From Sabellastarte sp. h YS-2021 (Eukaryota; Annelida; Polychaeta; Sabellida; Sabellidae), in assembly GCA_964017235.1 (NCBI GenBank), contig OZ024936.1, positions 18,018,496 to 18,082,495 on the forward strand: a DNA stretch of 64,000 bases, given 5' to 3'. The notes under the pieces were generated by a model, which saw nothing but the letters and a program-made list of their open reading frames with translations, was not told the DNA's origin and did not search any database. Positions 31,910 to 44,230 of the stretch are shown piece by piece. The translations under genes and the position numbers were made by a program. Every line of letters starts with the position of its first letter. Position 1 is the first letter of the stretch.

Positions 31910-33062
31910 CCATCGGAACACCCCATTACCTAGATTTCAATTCAACAATAAACAACAGAATCCCTGTTACAATAATTTTGTAAATGACATATTTGTACCT
32001 TATATAATTAACAAAATATTGACAAAAAGAGGTTGGTTTTTATTAATATGTAGCACTTATTGCTTATTAACTAAACACCAGCTAAGACAAAAATAACTGT
32101 CCTTTGGCAGTTTCTCAGAATGACTTAACTTGGACTTAATATGAATTTAAGACAAAAGTCTTAATTTTATGTCTAAGTCAGTTGTCTTAGAATTCAGAGT
32201 TTGCAATGTGGATAATTCTAAGATTTGGCTGGGTCTTGAGCTTCAAATGAGGAGCTCCACATGGGAGTGAGGTTTACTTTTGCAAACAAAGATTTAAATA
32301 TGGCCTCCGTAATTATTTATCCACTCACAAATGATATGCCTTAAAATTAAGGGTAAATACATCGAACAGAATTCTAAACTGGTCTTCTAACATTTTTATG
32401 TAGTTACAAAGTTTTCCATTGAAAACAAGCATTTCACTAAAGATAAGATGTGTCAAGCAAAGGCAATGTGTCACCAGTAGAATATTGCGACTTGTTGTAA
32501 ATGGTCACTTAACATATATAACCACTGCGGTGATTTAATAAGACTGTTTGTAAAACCCATGTAAGTCCCAGACTTGGCAAAAAGGAAAGACTCAGCTTTA
32601 AATCCCCGATTAAGCCTAAGCCTGGCTAAGTTTGAGACTCTTTGTGAAATGGTCTCTGGTCTCTATCTCCCACTGTTCATTAGATAAGTGTATGAAGCAA
32701 TGTAGATAATCGATAGCCACTTTTATTGTGAATTCTCTGCTCATCATTTATTAACAATACACTTTGTTATAAAGATTATACTAATGCACCCCTTGTTCTT
32801 CCCCACAGGCTAAGGTAAAAACTTTTCCCCAAATTTTTAAAATTGACAAAAATAAATCCCATGATAAACCCTGCAAATAAACTCCTCAATCGTCCCCATT
32901 TCACATGTGCTCTGTTTCCCACTACCTAACCTAACTAACTACCCCCGAATGAAATGGCAAACCTTAGGGTCAACATCTTATACAATGTCCTTGTGGGAAA
33001 AACAACATGATAATATAATATAATATGGTCTACATAACTTAATTCTGATTGGCAGGGACAGC
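31910..33062. other. Non-coding, with scattered AAGTCTTAG-type repeats
   Basis: At 32,095-32,230 and 32,565-32,650 there are AAGTCTTA, CTAAGTC and CCAGACTTGG-type words of the kind found at 33,063-33,850, suggesting old copies of the same repeat. No exon or RNA gene was recognised. Confidence 0.4.
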
Positions 33063-33850
33063 CAAGGGCCAATTTCAAAAAGGGTCTTAGACTTCGCTAA
33101 GTTTTAAATCTAAGATTCTGGTCTTGGCTATGTCTGGGACCTAGATTGATTTCAAAAGAGGTTGACTGAGCTAAGACCAAGCATTTCAAATAACCACGGT
33201 GGCTTTCTGTGTCATGTATTAGGAGCCACAGTGGCGCAGTGGTTAAATTTTCACCTCCTTCCCCTGAGATTGGTGGTTCAAACCTGGACCCTATGTGGGA
33301 AAGTTGGTAGTTGCTTACCTATGGTCGGCAGTTTCAGTGCCGCATCTTGACCAACTGTATGTACTGGTTTCCTCGGGCCACAAAACTAACCATTGTGCTA
33401 TGATCTATGCAGTGTTGAACATGATGTATAACCCAAATAAAATAAAAATGTTCTGCATCATATGACCCTTTAAGTCTATTCCAAATATATTATTGATATC
33501 ACATATCTTTTGTTTCATACATTTTATCTCATGAAAATGCTGTTTTGCCATGGAAAACCTTCTAACCACATATAATCTTCCAAAAGGCTACCTCAGGGAG
33601 ATGCTCTATATATTCTATATATTTTCAGCAATTTCAGATTTTGAAATAGAGAAAAGTTTATGTCGGTCATATGTGAGTCTTTGCCACAAAAGTTAAGCCT
33701 GGTGGATGTAACTTTGAACCCAAGACTTAGCCAAAGCTTAATGATTGTTCCTTTGTGAAATCCGCTAAGACTAAGACCACAGACTTTAGCCAGAGTTTGA
33801 CAGAAAGGTCTTACCTTTAAGTCTAAGTCCAAGCTAAGTTATTTTGTGGT
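33063..33850. repeat. CTTAGAC/GTCTAAG-rich interspersed repeat, split by a SINE
   Basis: It opens with AGGGCCAATTTCAAAAAGGG then GTCTTAGACTTCGCTAAG and has further inverted words at its far end (GCTAAGACTAAGACC, GTCTAAGTCCAAGCTAAG). The alternating CTTAGAC/GTCTAAG content and the GGGCCAATTTCA start resemble foldback MITEs, but the terminal inverted repeats do not match well enough to define the ends. Confidence 0.4.
33222..33447 (+). mobile_element. Diverged tRNA-derived SINE
   Basis: The head GAGCCACAGTGGCGCAGTGG has an A box (TGGCGCAGTGG), and a B box GGTTCAAAC is present. The family body and a GTTGAACATG...AACCCAAATAAAATAAAA tail follow. It is more diverged than the 41.4-kb copy and is inserted in the CTTAGAC repeat. 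Confidence 0.8.
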
Positions 33851-34123
33851 GTTAACTTTGAGTCCCATTTGTGTCTTCATAAATTTGGAATTGACAGGCA
33901 TTCAGACTGTTGTGACATAGAATCTACTTTGGCGTGGAGACTAAGCACTAAAAAGTTTAATAGAATTAGAATTATACAATAGCATGGAACCTCATAGCAA
34001 GGAAAAAAATCTGGGGTTACAATTCACACATAGCATATACAGAATTACAGAACACACATACAGTAGCCACATTACACATTTATGCCCATCCTCTTTCTGT
34101 GTTATCAACTTTTGATGGATATG

Positions 34124-34133
34124 TTTATTTATT
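34124..34133 (-). terminator. Candidate polyadenylation signal for the sulfotransferase gene
   Basis: Two overlapping AATAAA hexamers are on the minus strand, about 395 nt beyond the stop codon at 34,528. This is a plausible 3' UTR length. No transcript evidence. Confidence 0.4.
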
Positions 34134-34527
34134 TCTGACATTATGGTGATAGTTGCTTTGGTCTGCAGTCGTCTAGATTGCTGTAAAACTGTGGAGGCAA
34201 AAAGACTAGCATTTAAACCTCAACAATTTAAAATCTGAAACTCAAATTTACTCATTTTCTAAATAAAAAAAAATCCTGCCTGCCTTGGCAACAATGCCTC
34301 TTGTAAACATAATAATGTTTCAGTATTTGGTACTCTAAATCTGAAACTGCTCACATGGTTACCATGGTAAACTCAGTTGTGGTAAGAAATTGTCAGTTTT
34401 CTAAACCCACAAACAGGCTTGGAGCCAAATTTACCATTACGGAATATGTAGTATTATAGAATTTATGGGTAAACATTGTTAAAAATACTTCTTGTCGTCA
34501 TAACCTTTTCTCTCTTGTATTCTCTTT

Positions 34528-35850
34528 TTAGTTTTTCAGTTGTCTTAAAGCAGTAACTTTTCTTTGATCATGTGCATAAAACTGCTGTAGCATGTCTCTA
34601 GTTTCTGGCAACATCGTCATCCTGATCTTGCTTTTGTTACTTATTCCTAGGTTGACAGAATTAGTCTCATTTTGAGTGAAGGGAGCAAGATCTAGAAGTG
34701 GGAGAACCACATCATTCATGAACCTCCAACGGTTTTCTGTGTACTTTTCCAAATCAACTATCAAAATGTTTTTCTTTGGAAAAACTTTGTAGTATTCCAA
34801 CAGTGGAATGTAGTACAAGGAAGTAGATAATAGATTCATGAAAATCTTATCAATTTGTTTAAACTGCATTTCTTCTGACTTGCTTAGAAATTCATAGTCA
34901 CTGAAATGATACAAACACATCCTACCATCACCTTTATAAAATAGCTCACAGAGGTGCCAGTGACTAATTGCTGTTTTCATCCCGTGATGAAATTTCATGG
35001 CCAGGGATGTTTCATTGTGACAGTTGAAGAGTTCACATATCTTAGGATATCTGAGTTTATAGCGGAAATTAGACCAGTTCCTTTCTGCTGGATTTCTTAA
35101 CATAAATAATATTTTAGCGTGTGGTACCAAATGATGTATCCAATGTGGTAGTACAAATTTTGGTAGCTGGAGACCTTTATTGAAAGGGTCAAGTTTCCAG
35201 TTGCAAAACACACATGTATATCCAGGTGAATAATCCCCCAACAATAGAGTCTTCCCATAGTCTGGAGAAACTGAGTCATCTACCAAACTCCTTTCTACAC
35301 CATGGTACTTCATTTTGTCTTTCTGTAAGACAGGTGACTTGAGTAGAGTAATGTAATCCAACACGGTATATGAGTCTTTCTGGAAAGAAGATGGTTTGTC
35401 TAAACCAAAGAAGCGATATTCTTTCTTCCCTCTTTGAACACCTTTGTGATGGTGTAACATTTTAGACATGTCTGTTGTGCCACATTTTCGAAAGCCAACT
35501 AAAATAATAGAAGGAAAGCATGCTGTAAAGTTAAACATCGCAGATTGCCATTCTTCAGAACCAATCACAGGATGATATCCATCTTCATATTTTTCAACTA
35601 CAAAGCATGGGTTTTTGTATCCAGGCAAATAATCAGGCTTCTTGTACATCATCACATGAGATGCATCACTGTACAAAATTCTGTTGATCTCACTTTGATT
35701 GTCTCTGTTATTATATAAAAATGTCCCTTTGTCCATAGTAGGTCCACTGTTTCCAAAATTGTAATAGTTCCTTTGAAAATTCCAAAGGATCATCAATATA
35801 ATAAGCAAAACGCCTAACACACCAACAATAATGTTTTTATTTGTGGCCAT
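34528..35850 (-). CDS. Carbohydrate sulfotransferase, CHST15-like
   Basis: A single uninterrupted 440-codon frame starts at ATG 35,848-35,850 in a good context (AAACATGG). The product is a predicted type II Golgi membrane enzyme: a short cytosolic tail, a hydrophobic anchor at residues about 7-24, then a lumenal domain. The PAPS-binding 5'-phosphosulfate loop is GFRKCGTTD (residues 119-127, Lys122 the likely catalytic lysine) and the 3'-phosphate motif is LRNPAERNWS (251-260). KEYRFF (143-148) and GDYSP (205-209) are also family-like. N-glycosylation sequons are at NQS 51, NFT 107, NET 279 and NET 394. Such enzymes move sulfate from PAPS to glycosaminoglycan or other glycan chains. The match is nearest to CHST15-type enzymes; the acceptor is not predictable. 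No intron interrupts the coding region. Confidence 0.88.
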   Translation of the reverse strand: MATNKNIIVGVLGVLLIILMILWNFQRNYYNFGNSGPTMDKGTFLYNNRDNQSEINRILYSDASHVMMYKKPDYLPGYKNPCFVVEKYEDGYHPVIGSEEWQSAMFNFTACFPSIILVGFRKCGTTDMSKMLHHHKGVQRGKKEYRFFGLDKPSSFQKDSYTVLDYITLLKSPVLQKDKMKYHGVERSLVDDSVSPDYGKTLLLGDYSPGYTCVFCNWKLDPFNKGLQLPKFVLPHWIHHLVPHAKILFMLRNPAERNWSNFRYKLRYPKICELFNCHNETSLAMKFHHGMKTAISHWHLCELFYKGDGRMCLYHFSDYEFLSKSEEMQFKQIDKIFMNLLSTSLYYIPLLEYYKVFPKKNILIVDLEKYTENRWRFMNDVVLPLLDLAPFTQNETNSVNLGISNKSKIRMTMLPETRDMLQQFYAHDQRKVTALRQLKN

Positions 35851-35894
35851 GTTTTCCGTGAAACTGTATTTGTTTCTTGAGACAGATTCGATAC

Positions 35895-35902
35895 TGACGT
35901 CA
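35895..35902 (-). promoter_or_regulatory. CRE-type TGACGTCA motif upstream of the sulfotransferase
   Basis: A perfect TGACGTCA palindrome lies 45 bp upstream of the start codon, a position typical of core-promoter CREB/ATF sites. No TATA box is evident nearby. Function is inferred from motif and position only. Confidence 0.4.
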
Positions 35903-37016
35903 CCCAGAGCTTAAAATTGAAATTACTATTCACTTGGGGCATAAGTTAAAAAACTAAAGAAGTGAACATTTGTGAAATATCTATTCCTCCATTAAGATTC
36001 ATTTTATTATATTGCTATAATTCACATGTAACTTATTCAGTTACATCTGATAAAAAATACATAGCTTTTTTCTGTAAGTTACCATAAGCAGACGTTGAAC
36101 TTCTTTGGTATTATTCAAATTTTGTTCTTGATGTTAGAAATGTAATGCCTAATTTAACTTGTCCGGGTTCATTTCTGTTTTGATAAGTTTCATGTTTTGG
36201 TAGTATTCATTTGATGACAGTAGCATATTTGTTTATCATGTGGCCCACACAGACCACATTTCATGCATATAGCAGATTTTCCATTGTTTGAAAAACCTGT
36301 CATGTTCTCTCAAGAACTGTAATAACTTTTGAGGCAGCAGGGGGAGTTTTTGAGAGTGGGGGGGATGCGCCATATGTGGCCGTTTGTTTGTAAACGGGCA
36401 GTATCAAAAATGAGGTTTCTTGTTGAAATCATAAGGAAAAGGACATGACTTGAGACTTGTGAACAAGTTGTCCTGACTGCACCGAGCAGTGTGAATGACC
36501 ATTAAGTCAGAATTAAGGACTACTACAGTGAAGGAATGGTAAAAGAAAACAGAAAGAATAAAAATATAATACAAATCAAATCTAAGACTTTACAATACAT
36601 TAAAATGAATTATGAAATGAAGGATATCTTTACAGGCATTTTTGATCAACAAGACAGATATCTTAAAGTTCAGTTTCATAAAGGTGAATTCTGGCAGGAA
36701 GGTGTCAACTGAAAAAAAATGTGAATACCGAGTGTTTCAGAAAATGTAAATGTTGAAGAAAGAAATGTTAAACTTGTATCACAGATAGTGAAGATTCATC
36801 AGCCCAGGAATTTTAACCCCAATTTGTACTAAAGTACATAATTACAACCAGTATAACTACATTATGTCAAAATTAAACATTTTATAAACTTACGTACATT
36901 GATAAACCAAACCAAACATTTAGTTTCAAAATACAATTTACAGACAGTAACTGAAAGTCTAATACAATGGAGATATCCTGAGACATCTGGAAAGACGTCA
37001 GCTTATGTTATCTAAA
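35903..37016. other. No gene seen upstream of the sulfotransferase
   Basis: AT-rich non-coding DNA with a G-rich patch near 36,345-36,365. No exon, RNA gene or defined repeat is recognised. Confidence 0.4.
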
Positions 37017-37375
37017 CAGCAGCCCCAGCAGCAACCACAACTTCAGCTATCAAGGGATCACAAGGGAAGATATCATTTCCTAATAACCAGAGCACGGTCC
37101 TAAGTAAGCCATAGCTCCCAGCTTCTGCAACAGGCTAATCTGCAATGTCACTTTCCATCCTCAGAACTGAATGAAGATCCACACTAGCCACAGAATATTC
37201 AGGCATAACTGAAGCAGCACACCACATTCAGCAGACAACGGGCCATTAGCCAGGCAATGGAAGGCCCTAAAATCAGGCATGCTAACTCAAACTAGCACAA
37301 ACAGAAGTGAAGACAGCAGGCATCACAGGAGTACAGGAGGAGCACTTCAGCACCACAGGTTTCCAGTTGAAACAG
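37017..37375 (+). pseudogene. Glutamine-rich coding-like stretch with stops
   Basis: One plus-strand frame, read across about seven stops, keeps a strongly biased composition: QQPQQQPQLQL, then QLLQQANLQ, LKQHTTFSRQRAISQAMEG. The region is also clearly more GC-rich than its surroundings. This suggests a decayed Q-rich exon or transposon-encoded segment, but no family could be named. A simple CAG-rich repeat origin is also possible. Confidence 0.3.
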
Positions 37376-39710
37376 TAAATTTTTCAAACATTTAAGTGAG
37401 TGATAACATAATATTCTACTAAAACTCAACTCCTAACATGGCTCAATTTACATGCGAATATTCCCCAATACATTTAATTGATATCTTCCTTGGTTAGACT
37501 TCCTTAATCTTCATGTAGAAGTGTTCTTGCACATACAGGTGTGCTGGTGCTCATTCATAGGAGGTCACCTTAAAATTGAACTAGTATAGTTAGTCCTTGT
37601 TTATTAACCAGCTAGTTCCTCTGTGTTTTACAGAATGTGGTCCCTTGTGGTCCTTTTTGTTTTGTTGGTTTTATTGGCTGGTGGAGTACTGACCACTGTC
37701 TGGTGCTCTCCTTGATATCATTCATAATATGATTATTGACAAGCATGTGATGTTACTTCGTGGATCAGCTCTGCTCATCTGTCTGGTTTCCCGGCCGTGA
37801 CACCTAGCTGTCTGTTTCAGGCACATGTTATTGGGAGTCATACTGGTTGCCTGTTTGCATGTCTTTGCTGGAAAATGGCCTTTTGCCTGATGCTAAGTCA
37901 ACTATTGCTTACTCCTACACCTACATGCTTAGTGCTGTGGCGTACTTTTACATATTCTTTTAATCTTTTTATGATACCTGTTTGCTGCTTGTGTCATTAG
38001 CAGCTTGCTGTATGTTATTAGATTTACAGTGCATCTATGGTGCTACTATTTCATATTATATTTAGGACTCTTTGTGACATTTATGGAGGACCTCTTCCAA
38101 GTGAATAATTATGTTCAGTATTGTGGTCCATGGTAGGAGCACTGCATCTGATTGTTATACCACTTGGTGTCATCTATCTACATGGAGGACACTGACTATT
38201 TTATGACTGCCATGTTATCAGCTTAACATTCCATTGAAGTCACAGTGATTGTGACATCTGTTATGTCGGCTTAGACTGTTAGGATTACACTTCCAGGGTC
38301 CTTGTTATCTTAGGGTTTCGAAACTCACTGTATAATTGATGCCTGATTATTTTCTGTTGCATAATTTGTCAAAGTATATCTGCATCGAGTTATTGGAGCA
38401 TGGGTATGGAGCTTGTCACCTCAGAAGGAAGTGTATTTAGGATTTAAATCTTATAAATTCTATTGTAATTTTAAAGTCTCACAATATCACCTGTTACTGG
38501 GACTTTTCATGTAAACGAGGTTGCTTTTAATCAGATATGGGACTGCTGTGAACTTTATGTTGTTCAAGTTATTGGACATGTTCATTTACTTATGTAATTC
38601 TTGCCAAGCAAATGCTGACCAGTATTGTAAATCATGCTTCTAACTGGGACCTAGACAACTGTTCTATACCAAATATTTACATTTACCATTAATATTTTCA
38701 TTATTTGAATATTCTGTCATCAGTAGGTAATGCTGCCTTCTGGCTAATCAAACTTAAACTTGCTATTTTAACAGTAACTTACATTATTATTTTCTTTTAT
38801 ATTATGGGTTTACTTTATTAAATCATGTTTATTATTCTCTACATATTGCTATTTCACAGTAACCTTTAAGGGTGCTCTCTATATTGCTACCTTCTAGTGA
38901 ACCACAAATAAATGCTTTAAAGAGGTTTAGAGTCCTTTCCTTTAGGGCAAGGACCAAGCTCCTTCTGTGACCTTCAGGGGATGCCTAATTTCACGTAATC
39001 TATAATATAAGATATTAATTATTCCTCATGGGGACTATACCCTTTAATGTTGTCTTTGCTGACCTTCAGAGGTCATGCTTCTTTCAGTTGCTTTTGGAAA
39101 TTCTTATTGCAATTATTGCTTTGTATCACGACATAATGTTTACTGGTATTAGAGATTTGGGGGTTCGATAACTTGGGGGGAACCACACCTTCATTATGTA
39201 CTTATGTACTTGTGTTTTTATTGTATGGTATTCTATTCATGCATGGTATTTATGATTACTACTGCTCTTGAATATTGTATGTATTAATAGTATACAATCT
39301 CAAATCGCAGAGAAGTCAAATATATATAAACCACAATCTGAATATGATCTATATATTCCATTTTTGTATTTTATATAATAAAATTTTAAGCAAGACTCTT
39401 TCATCTTCGGTCCTCCACGGAATGTGCACGATTTTTACCGATGGCAACCAAATATTAATAAATATTCCGTCTTCTGGTTTGTTCCAAATTGTGGTTTGTG
39501 CCATGCTGTCATACCAAGCACTATTTAAGTATAATTTTAGTGATTATATTTGTTTATCATCAATAATGTATCCAGTGTTTCACATATGTTGGTTGCTGAA
39601 ATGTCAAATAATATTTATGCTATCCGTCATCATTGTGGTCGATGTTTTTTCGCTAATATATATATTTTTTTCAAGATATTTAATTTTTTTTCTGTTTCTA
39701 ATTACATTAT
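37376..39710. other. No gene seen; GTGACCT/AGGTCA-bearing non-coding DNA
   Basis: A long stretch whose wording (AGGTCACCTTAAAA, GTGACCTTCAGGGG, TGACCTTCAGAGGTCA at 39,060-39,075) recalls the arm of the minisatellite-cored element at 240-540. It might therefore contain an old copy. No coding frame is convincing. Confidence 0.35.
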
Positions 39711-39923
39711 CCTTTTGATACAAAATTTCTCTGGGTGGATGTGGGTACCAATGGGACCAAGTCAGATGCTGCAATCTTCACTCATTTGGAAAGCAGAGTT
39801 TTCTTTCTGAATGATCAACTGGACCTCCTTGCACCAGAATACCTGCAGCCGATCAATGATGAACACCTTACTTCTTTTTCAGACATGACACAAATTTTTT
39901 TTTCAATTTCTTCCATTCATTAG
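39711..39923 (+). pseudogene. PIF/Harbinger transposase fragment
   Basis: The plus-strand frame reads FDTKFLWVDVGTNGTKSDA, then IFTHLE and LDLLAPEYLQPIN, ending at a stop at 39,921-39,923. The FLWVDVG.NG..SDA segment is the first catalytic-Asp block of the DDE domain in Harbinger/HARBI1 transposases. The next expected block, the second acidic motif region, is not found, and the sequence upstream is non-coding. This is a short decayed fragment, or less likely one exon of a domesticated gene. It is 8.4 kb from the MADF-like pseudogene and on the opposite strand. Confidence 0.65.
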
Positions 39924-41397
39924 ATCACCATTACAGAACAATCTGCTCAGGTGATGTTTGCCCTTTAAATAATGAACAAATGCAATTTTTTCACCTACAC
40001 CTGTCATTCTGTCGGTACAAAGGCACCAAAACCAGAATGCTCATAATACCAACATGTTCCTGATTGTTCTCAGACCTCATATTAAAATAAGATAATAAAG
40101 ATATATTGTCATACCTTACCATCTAAGATGGGTTTGGTACACATTTCTCAGCACTGAAAGACCATATGAAATCTTTCAGGTGGCAGGTGGGTATAGGTTA
40201 TACAAAGTGATCATTTTCCCCAGAATGGCAAGTGGTTAGAAATGTTTATTTCAGGGAGGTTGTAGAATGATTGTGAGAATCTATCCATGAGATATAAGTT
40301 TTTGAACCTTTTTATGGTAATATAAAGATTTAAGGCAGCAAGGTAAGTAAAAAAAACAATATATTTGTAAGTTCTCTGGGGGTTGATATCTTATATGTCT
40401 CCTCTTTCTCTCTATCGTTTTTGTGAACTATCTGAAATAATCGCTTTGTCTTCTTTTATAAACAAATATTATGACAATGGTGAAATTCAGAAAATTCCTG
40501 GGTGTTTAATCCGAATAGCATAGTATTAGTAGTCATTTTTGCAGTGTTTATGTCTGTTATTATTACAGAAGGTACACATCTGAGTGATTTCAGTCATAGT
40601 GATGAATGTATCCTGATATATTTCCAGCTGAATACAGCAGAAATTCAACAATGCATGATGGGCTTTACAAAAGAGAAAGCTGAGACAATGTATATTTTTG
40701 AGACAAACGTATATTTTTACTTCATTAGAATACATAATGGATATTTACCAAATTTTCAGGATATGATTATAGTTAGAGGAACTGGATCTGTTTATGTTTT
40801 AGGTAACAACTGTTGCCATGGTGTGTTTTACTTATAATTTTGTGAATGCTCTACAGTTCTAGCACCCACAGAGATTTTTACCAAATATTCAGGGTATATG
40901 TATACTAAGTGGTACTGGAGTTGATTGGGTTTAGCTATCATCTGGCAAGATGATAGCAATTCTTATATACAATAGTCAGTTGTGTGTATCAGTTATAATG
41001 TTATTTATACAACTTCTTCACTCATAAGTATATTATACTAAGTTGTTATGGAGTTTCTTTACACACCTTACCAAGTTGCATATATGACATGATATGTTGT
41101 ATATACAAGTTAGTAAGTCATACATATGACCTAATTTCTGACCACTGACAAGTGCCAATAGTGGATGTCACTGATATTTATAGCACAGGAAAACAGCATA
41201 GGAAAACAACATATGTCATTAGAAAGGTATTTACACATCATTTTAACTGCTTTTTTCTATTGCCTTTAAAATCAATCGATAAGTAAGGGAAGGAAAATAA
41301 TCAAACTGAATTTTCTTTTTGTGGCTACTGCTAGGCACCAACTGTAGAAATTCTGGTGTACTCTATGAGAGTATCCAACTATATTAAAACATAAAAT
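39924..41397. other. No gene seen
   Basis: AT-rich non-coding DNA. The 40,502-40,837 frame lacks a plausible ATG start and is not called. Confidence 0.4.
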
Positions 41398-41411
41398 CAT
41401 GCAAATATAAA

Positions 41412-41644
41412 CTGGGGGCCACGGTGGCAGAGTGGTAACACTCTCGCCTCCCACCTCTGCGGCCGGGGTTCGATCCCCGTCATGGTCGTAAGTGGGAAAG
41501 CTGGTAGTTGCTTGCCGTTGGTCGGCAGTTTACAGTACAGAACCCTAACGAACTATATGTACTGGTTTCCTCTGCCCTTCCAACTACCCGTCGTGATATG
41601 ACCTGTACAGTGTTGAAAGTGACGTAAAACCCCAAATAAACAAA
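41412..41644 (+). mobile_element. Full-length tRNA-derived SINE with perfect 14-bp TSD
   Basis: This is the best-preserved copy of the family. The head GGGGGCCACGGTGGCAGAG holds the A box TGGCAGAGTGG and, about 35 bp on, the B box GGTTCGATCCC, together an internal RNA polymerase III promoter. The unrelated body of about 150 bp contains GTTTACAGTACAGAACCC and GTCGTGATATGACC and ends in AAATAAACAAA. Identical 14-bp duplications CATGCAAATATAAA at 41,398-41,411 and 41,645-41,658 mark a LINE-mobilised insertion that looks fairly recent. Confidence 0.95.
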
Positions 41645-41658
41645 CATGCAAATATAAA

Positions 41659-43589
41659 ATGTAAATTGAATATTTATGTTAGTTATATAGCTTTGCATTT
41701 ACTTTATGCATCATTTTGACATACATATTAATATTAAGCCAGAATTTTATTCATGTATCAGTTTAGCTGCTGTATCACATCAACAAACTTTCTTACTGCA
41801 ATTGGCAATGTTCCTTAACACAAATATTAGACCTGGACCATCAGATAATTCAAATTATGTTGATATGGCATTAGATGAACTGTACACAAAATACATGTAA
41901 ATGGGATTAACATTAATGAGATGTATTTTCTTTTTCATCCAATTATATTGAATGTTTTGAATGCGAATTTTTAAAATTGTAAATTTTATAAATTAATATC
42001 CCAGTATGTCAAATCCAAATAGGAAAGTAAGTGTGATTTATATCAATGAGATTTTCACTTTTACTTTAAAATATATCAAAGGTTTGTACAGAAGGGTTGA
42101 GGGAAAGCCTGAAAGGAAAAAAATGACCCCATATATTGCAATCACCAGTACCATGGACAGTTTAGCAGTGTTAGATAAGTGGCTTTCATATGCTATATAT
42201 GTGAACGATTAAGATCTATTTACACTGTTCCATGTGGTCATGTCAACACGTCAGTAAATTTTTGCTTCACAGTCTTGCCCTTACGATGATATCTTATATC
42301 TTGTAAAGGCACATATAAAACAGAGCCACCCCATATAGCCGTTCTGACACCTCATTCACCCCTTCTGCTGTATATTTAGTACAGCTCATTGACAGTACTT
42401 AAAAACTATTTCAAACATTTCAAGCCAATTATTACATGTTGAAATAGCTATAGCTGTCCATGCTGTGTCAAATATGTCCTACCCAAATATGAATCCTCTC
42501 TTATTAAAGCTTATGAATACCATAGAAAAGTCAAGCACATCATGCCACAAACAAGCCAGGACAGGCTTAATGCTTTTGGCTTTGTGCTGTTTTAGTCTTT
42601 AGGAATATGTTAACATTGCAGTGCCGATGTTTATGAGTTTAACAATACATTCTAAAATAATTAACACAATACTTTTTGATTTGTCATTTTATTGTGATCA
42701 TTTCAGTTACTGATATTGCTGTCCCAATCTCATCTGCCATGTAACATGGGTTAGAACTTTGTCAGATAAGGTGTTAATGATAAGATGAATAGAAGGCTAA
42801 TTTCTAAAGGTTTATTACCATTTTAACTTTCAAAAATTATGTGATTCCCAATGTCTCATTTTAAAAGTGGTATCATATGAAACTAACTGATATTTCTAAG
42901 CATCGAAATATAGCACTCAGCTAAAAAATGATTTAATTAATATCAGAAATGCACAGTCTAAAAATTGCATCATATTTATCTGTATTTCTTGATCATAATG
43001 TAATGGATACATAGCTAGCCTTTCTCAGACATTCTTAATGCAGTATGTTTGTACTCATCCATGAAAATTTTAGTTACCATGATACTTGCATTTTAAAGAA
43101 GGACGTATAATGTTTGCTTGATCCCAAACTGGGAAAACCTATCTCACAATTTAAATTATGAGCAAAATTAAATTCACAAGATAGATGTTTGATTTTCAAA
43201 ACATGTTTCAAAGTGCAAGTAGACATGATTCTTCAGTATATACATGTCAACGTAACGGTCATATAAAACATCCAGAGTCACATTGGGATATGCCCTCTGC
43301 ATTCCTATTTTTTGTAATGGTAACCGTACAGAGGTGTCAGTATATGATCAGATGCTAAACTTACTAGCCACTAAACAACTAAGGGTCTATATCCTGAGTG
43401 TGCCAATTATTAGCAAGATGCTAAAATAAGAATTATTATTCAAACGTGATACCTGTGAAACAAAAACTTTGCTTATCAAGTGAATCTATCTCACTTATTA
43501 AAAAAATAATGTGTTTCGCTATTGTATTGTGGTGTCAGAAAAGGTATTTGAAGAAAAAAGGCAAATTTTAATATTCTGCTGTAATGAGG
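41659..43589. other. No gene seen
   Basis: AT-rich non-coding DNA; no recognisable exon, RNA or repeat. Confidence 0.4.
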
Positions 43590-44230
43590 TAAACAACATA
43601 TGGATGGCTTTTTGATGACCAAATAGCATGTATTATTCCTAAAAAGACATCCTAAAATTTTCTTTTTCTTTTACTCTATCACAAGTTTTACGAGATCATT
43701 TTATTATTATACCATAGACACACACCCAACTATGAAAACCTCCTAATTATCCAGTCTTGGGGATTATTTTCCAAGGGGTTCTGATACATAAGTGTCTACT
43801 TTATTTAGAACATACAAATGTTAATAAATAGTATTATTGGAAAAAAGAAATAACTAAAGCCATTCACCTCTCTTATATCTTGTATAAACTCTTTAACAAG
43901 ACCTGGGAGTTCACTGCATCAATAGATTCAGTAAGTGACTATAAAATATTGTATAAGAAATGAAAACAGAACAGTTTATATTTCTTTGAATTATATTTCA
44001 CGTGTGAAGATAATTATTTTCATATGCTGGTGACCAGGTAAAGGATTCGTTTCACTTGACTGATGTTTATGCTTAAATGGTCAATTTCTTTACACAAACT
44101 TGGTTTATATGAAATATCAAGAGGATTACCCTGTAAGACAATATTTTTATATTTGCTGTATTAAAACAAAGGTATGTAGGCAAATTCAAGAATTAACATG
44201 AATTAACACTTTTAGTTTAAAAATTACAAA
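43590..44230 (+). repeat. Old direct duplication, copy 1
   Basis: It shares ordered landmarks with 47,140-47,850: TGACCAAATA, TTATTTAGAACATACA, TTGTATAA-CT-TTTAA, GAGTTCAC, ACAGTTTATATTTCT, TTGATGTT...GCTTAAATGGT. The copies are in direct orientation about 3.55 kb apart and substantially diverged. No coding frame is shared. Confidence 0.6.

Noticed and set aside
33063..33850. Complete MITE with terminal inverted repeats
   Set aside because: The inverted CTTAGAC/GTCTAAG words do not line up as matching termini, so only a repeat is called.
39275..39718. 147-codon hydrophobic frame
   Set aside because: Composition (I, F, L, Y-rich) is what AT-rich DNA gives by chance; no motif or splice signals.
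40502..40837. 111-codon frame with a hydrophobic N terminus resembling a secreted protein
   Set aside because: It begins with GTG, the first ATG lies inside the hydrophobic stretch, and composition is like the surrounding AT-rich DNA.
41412..41500. tRNA gene
   Set aside because: A and B boxes are present, but there is no acceptor stem closure and the sequence continues into a SINE body with a tail and TSDs.
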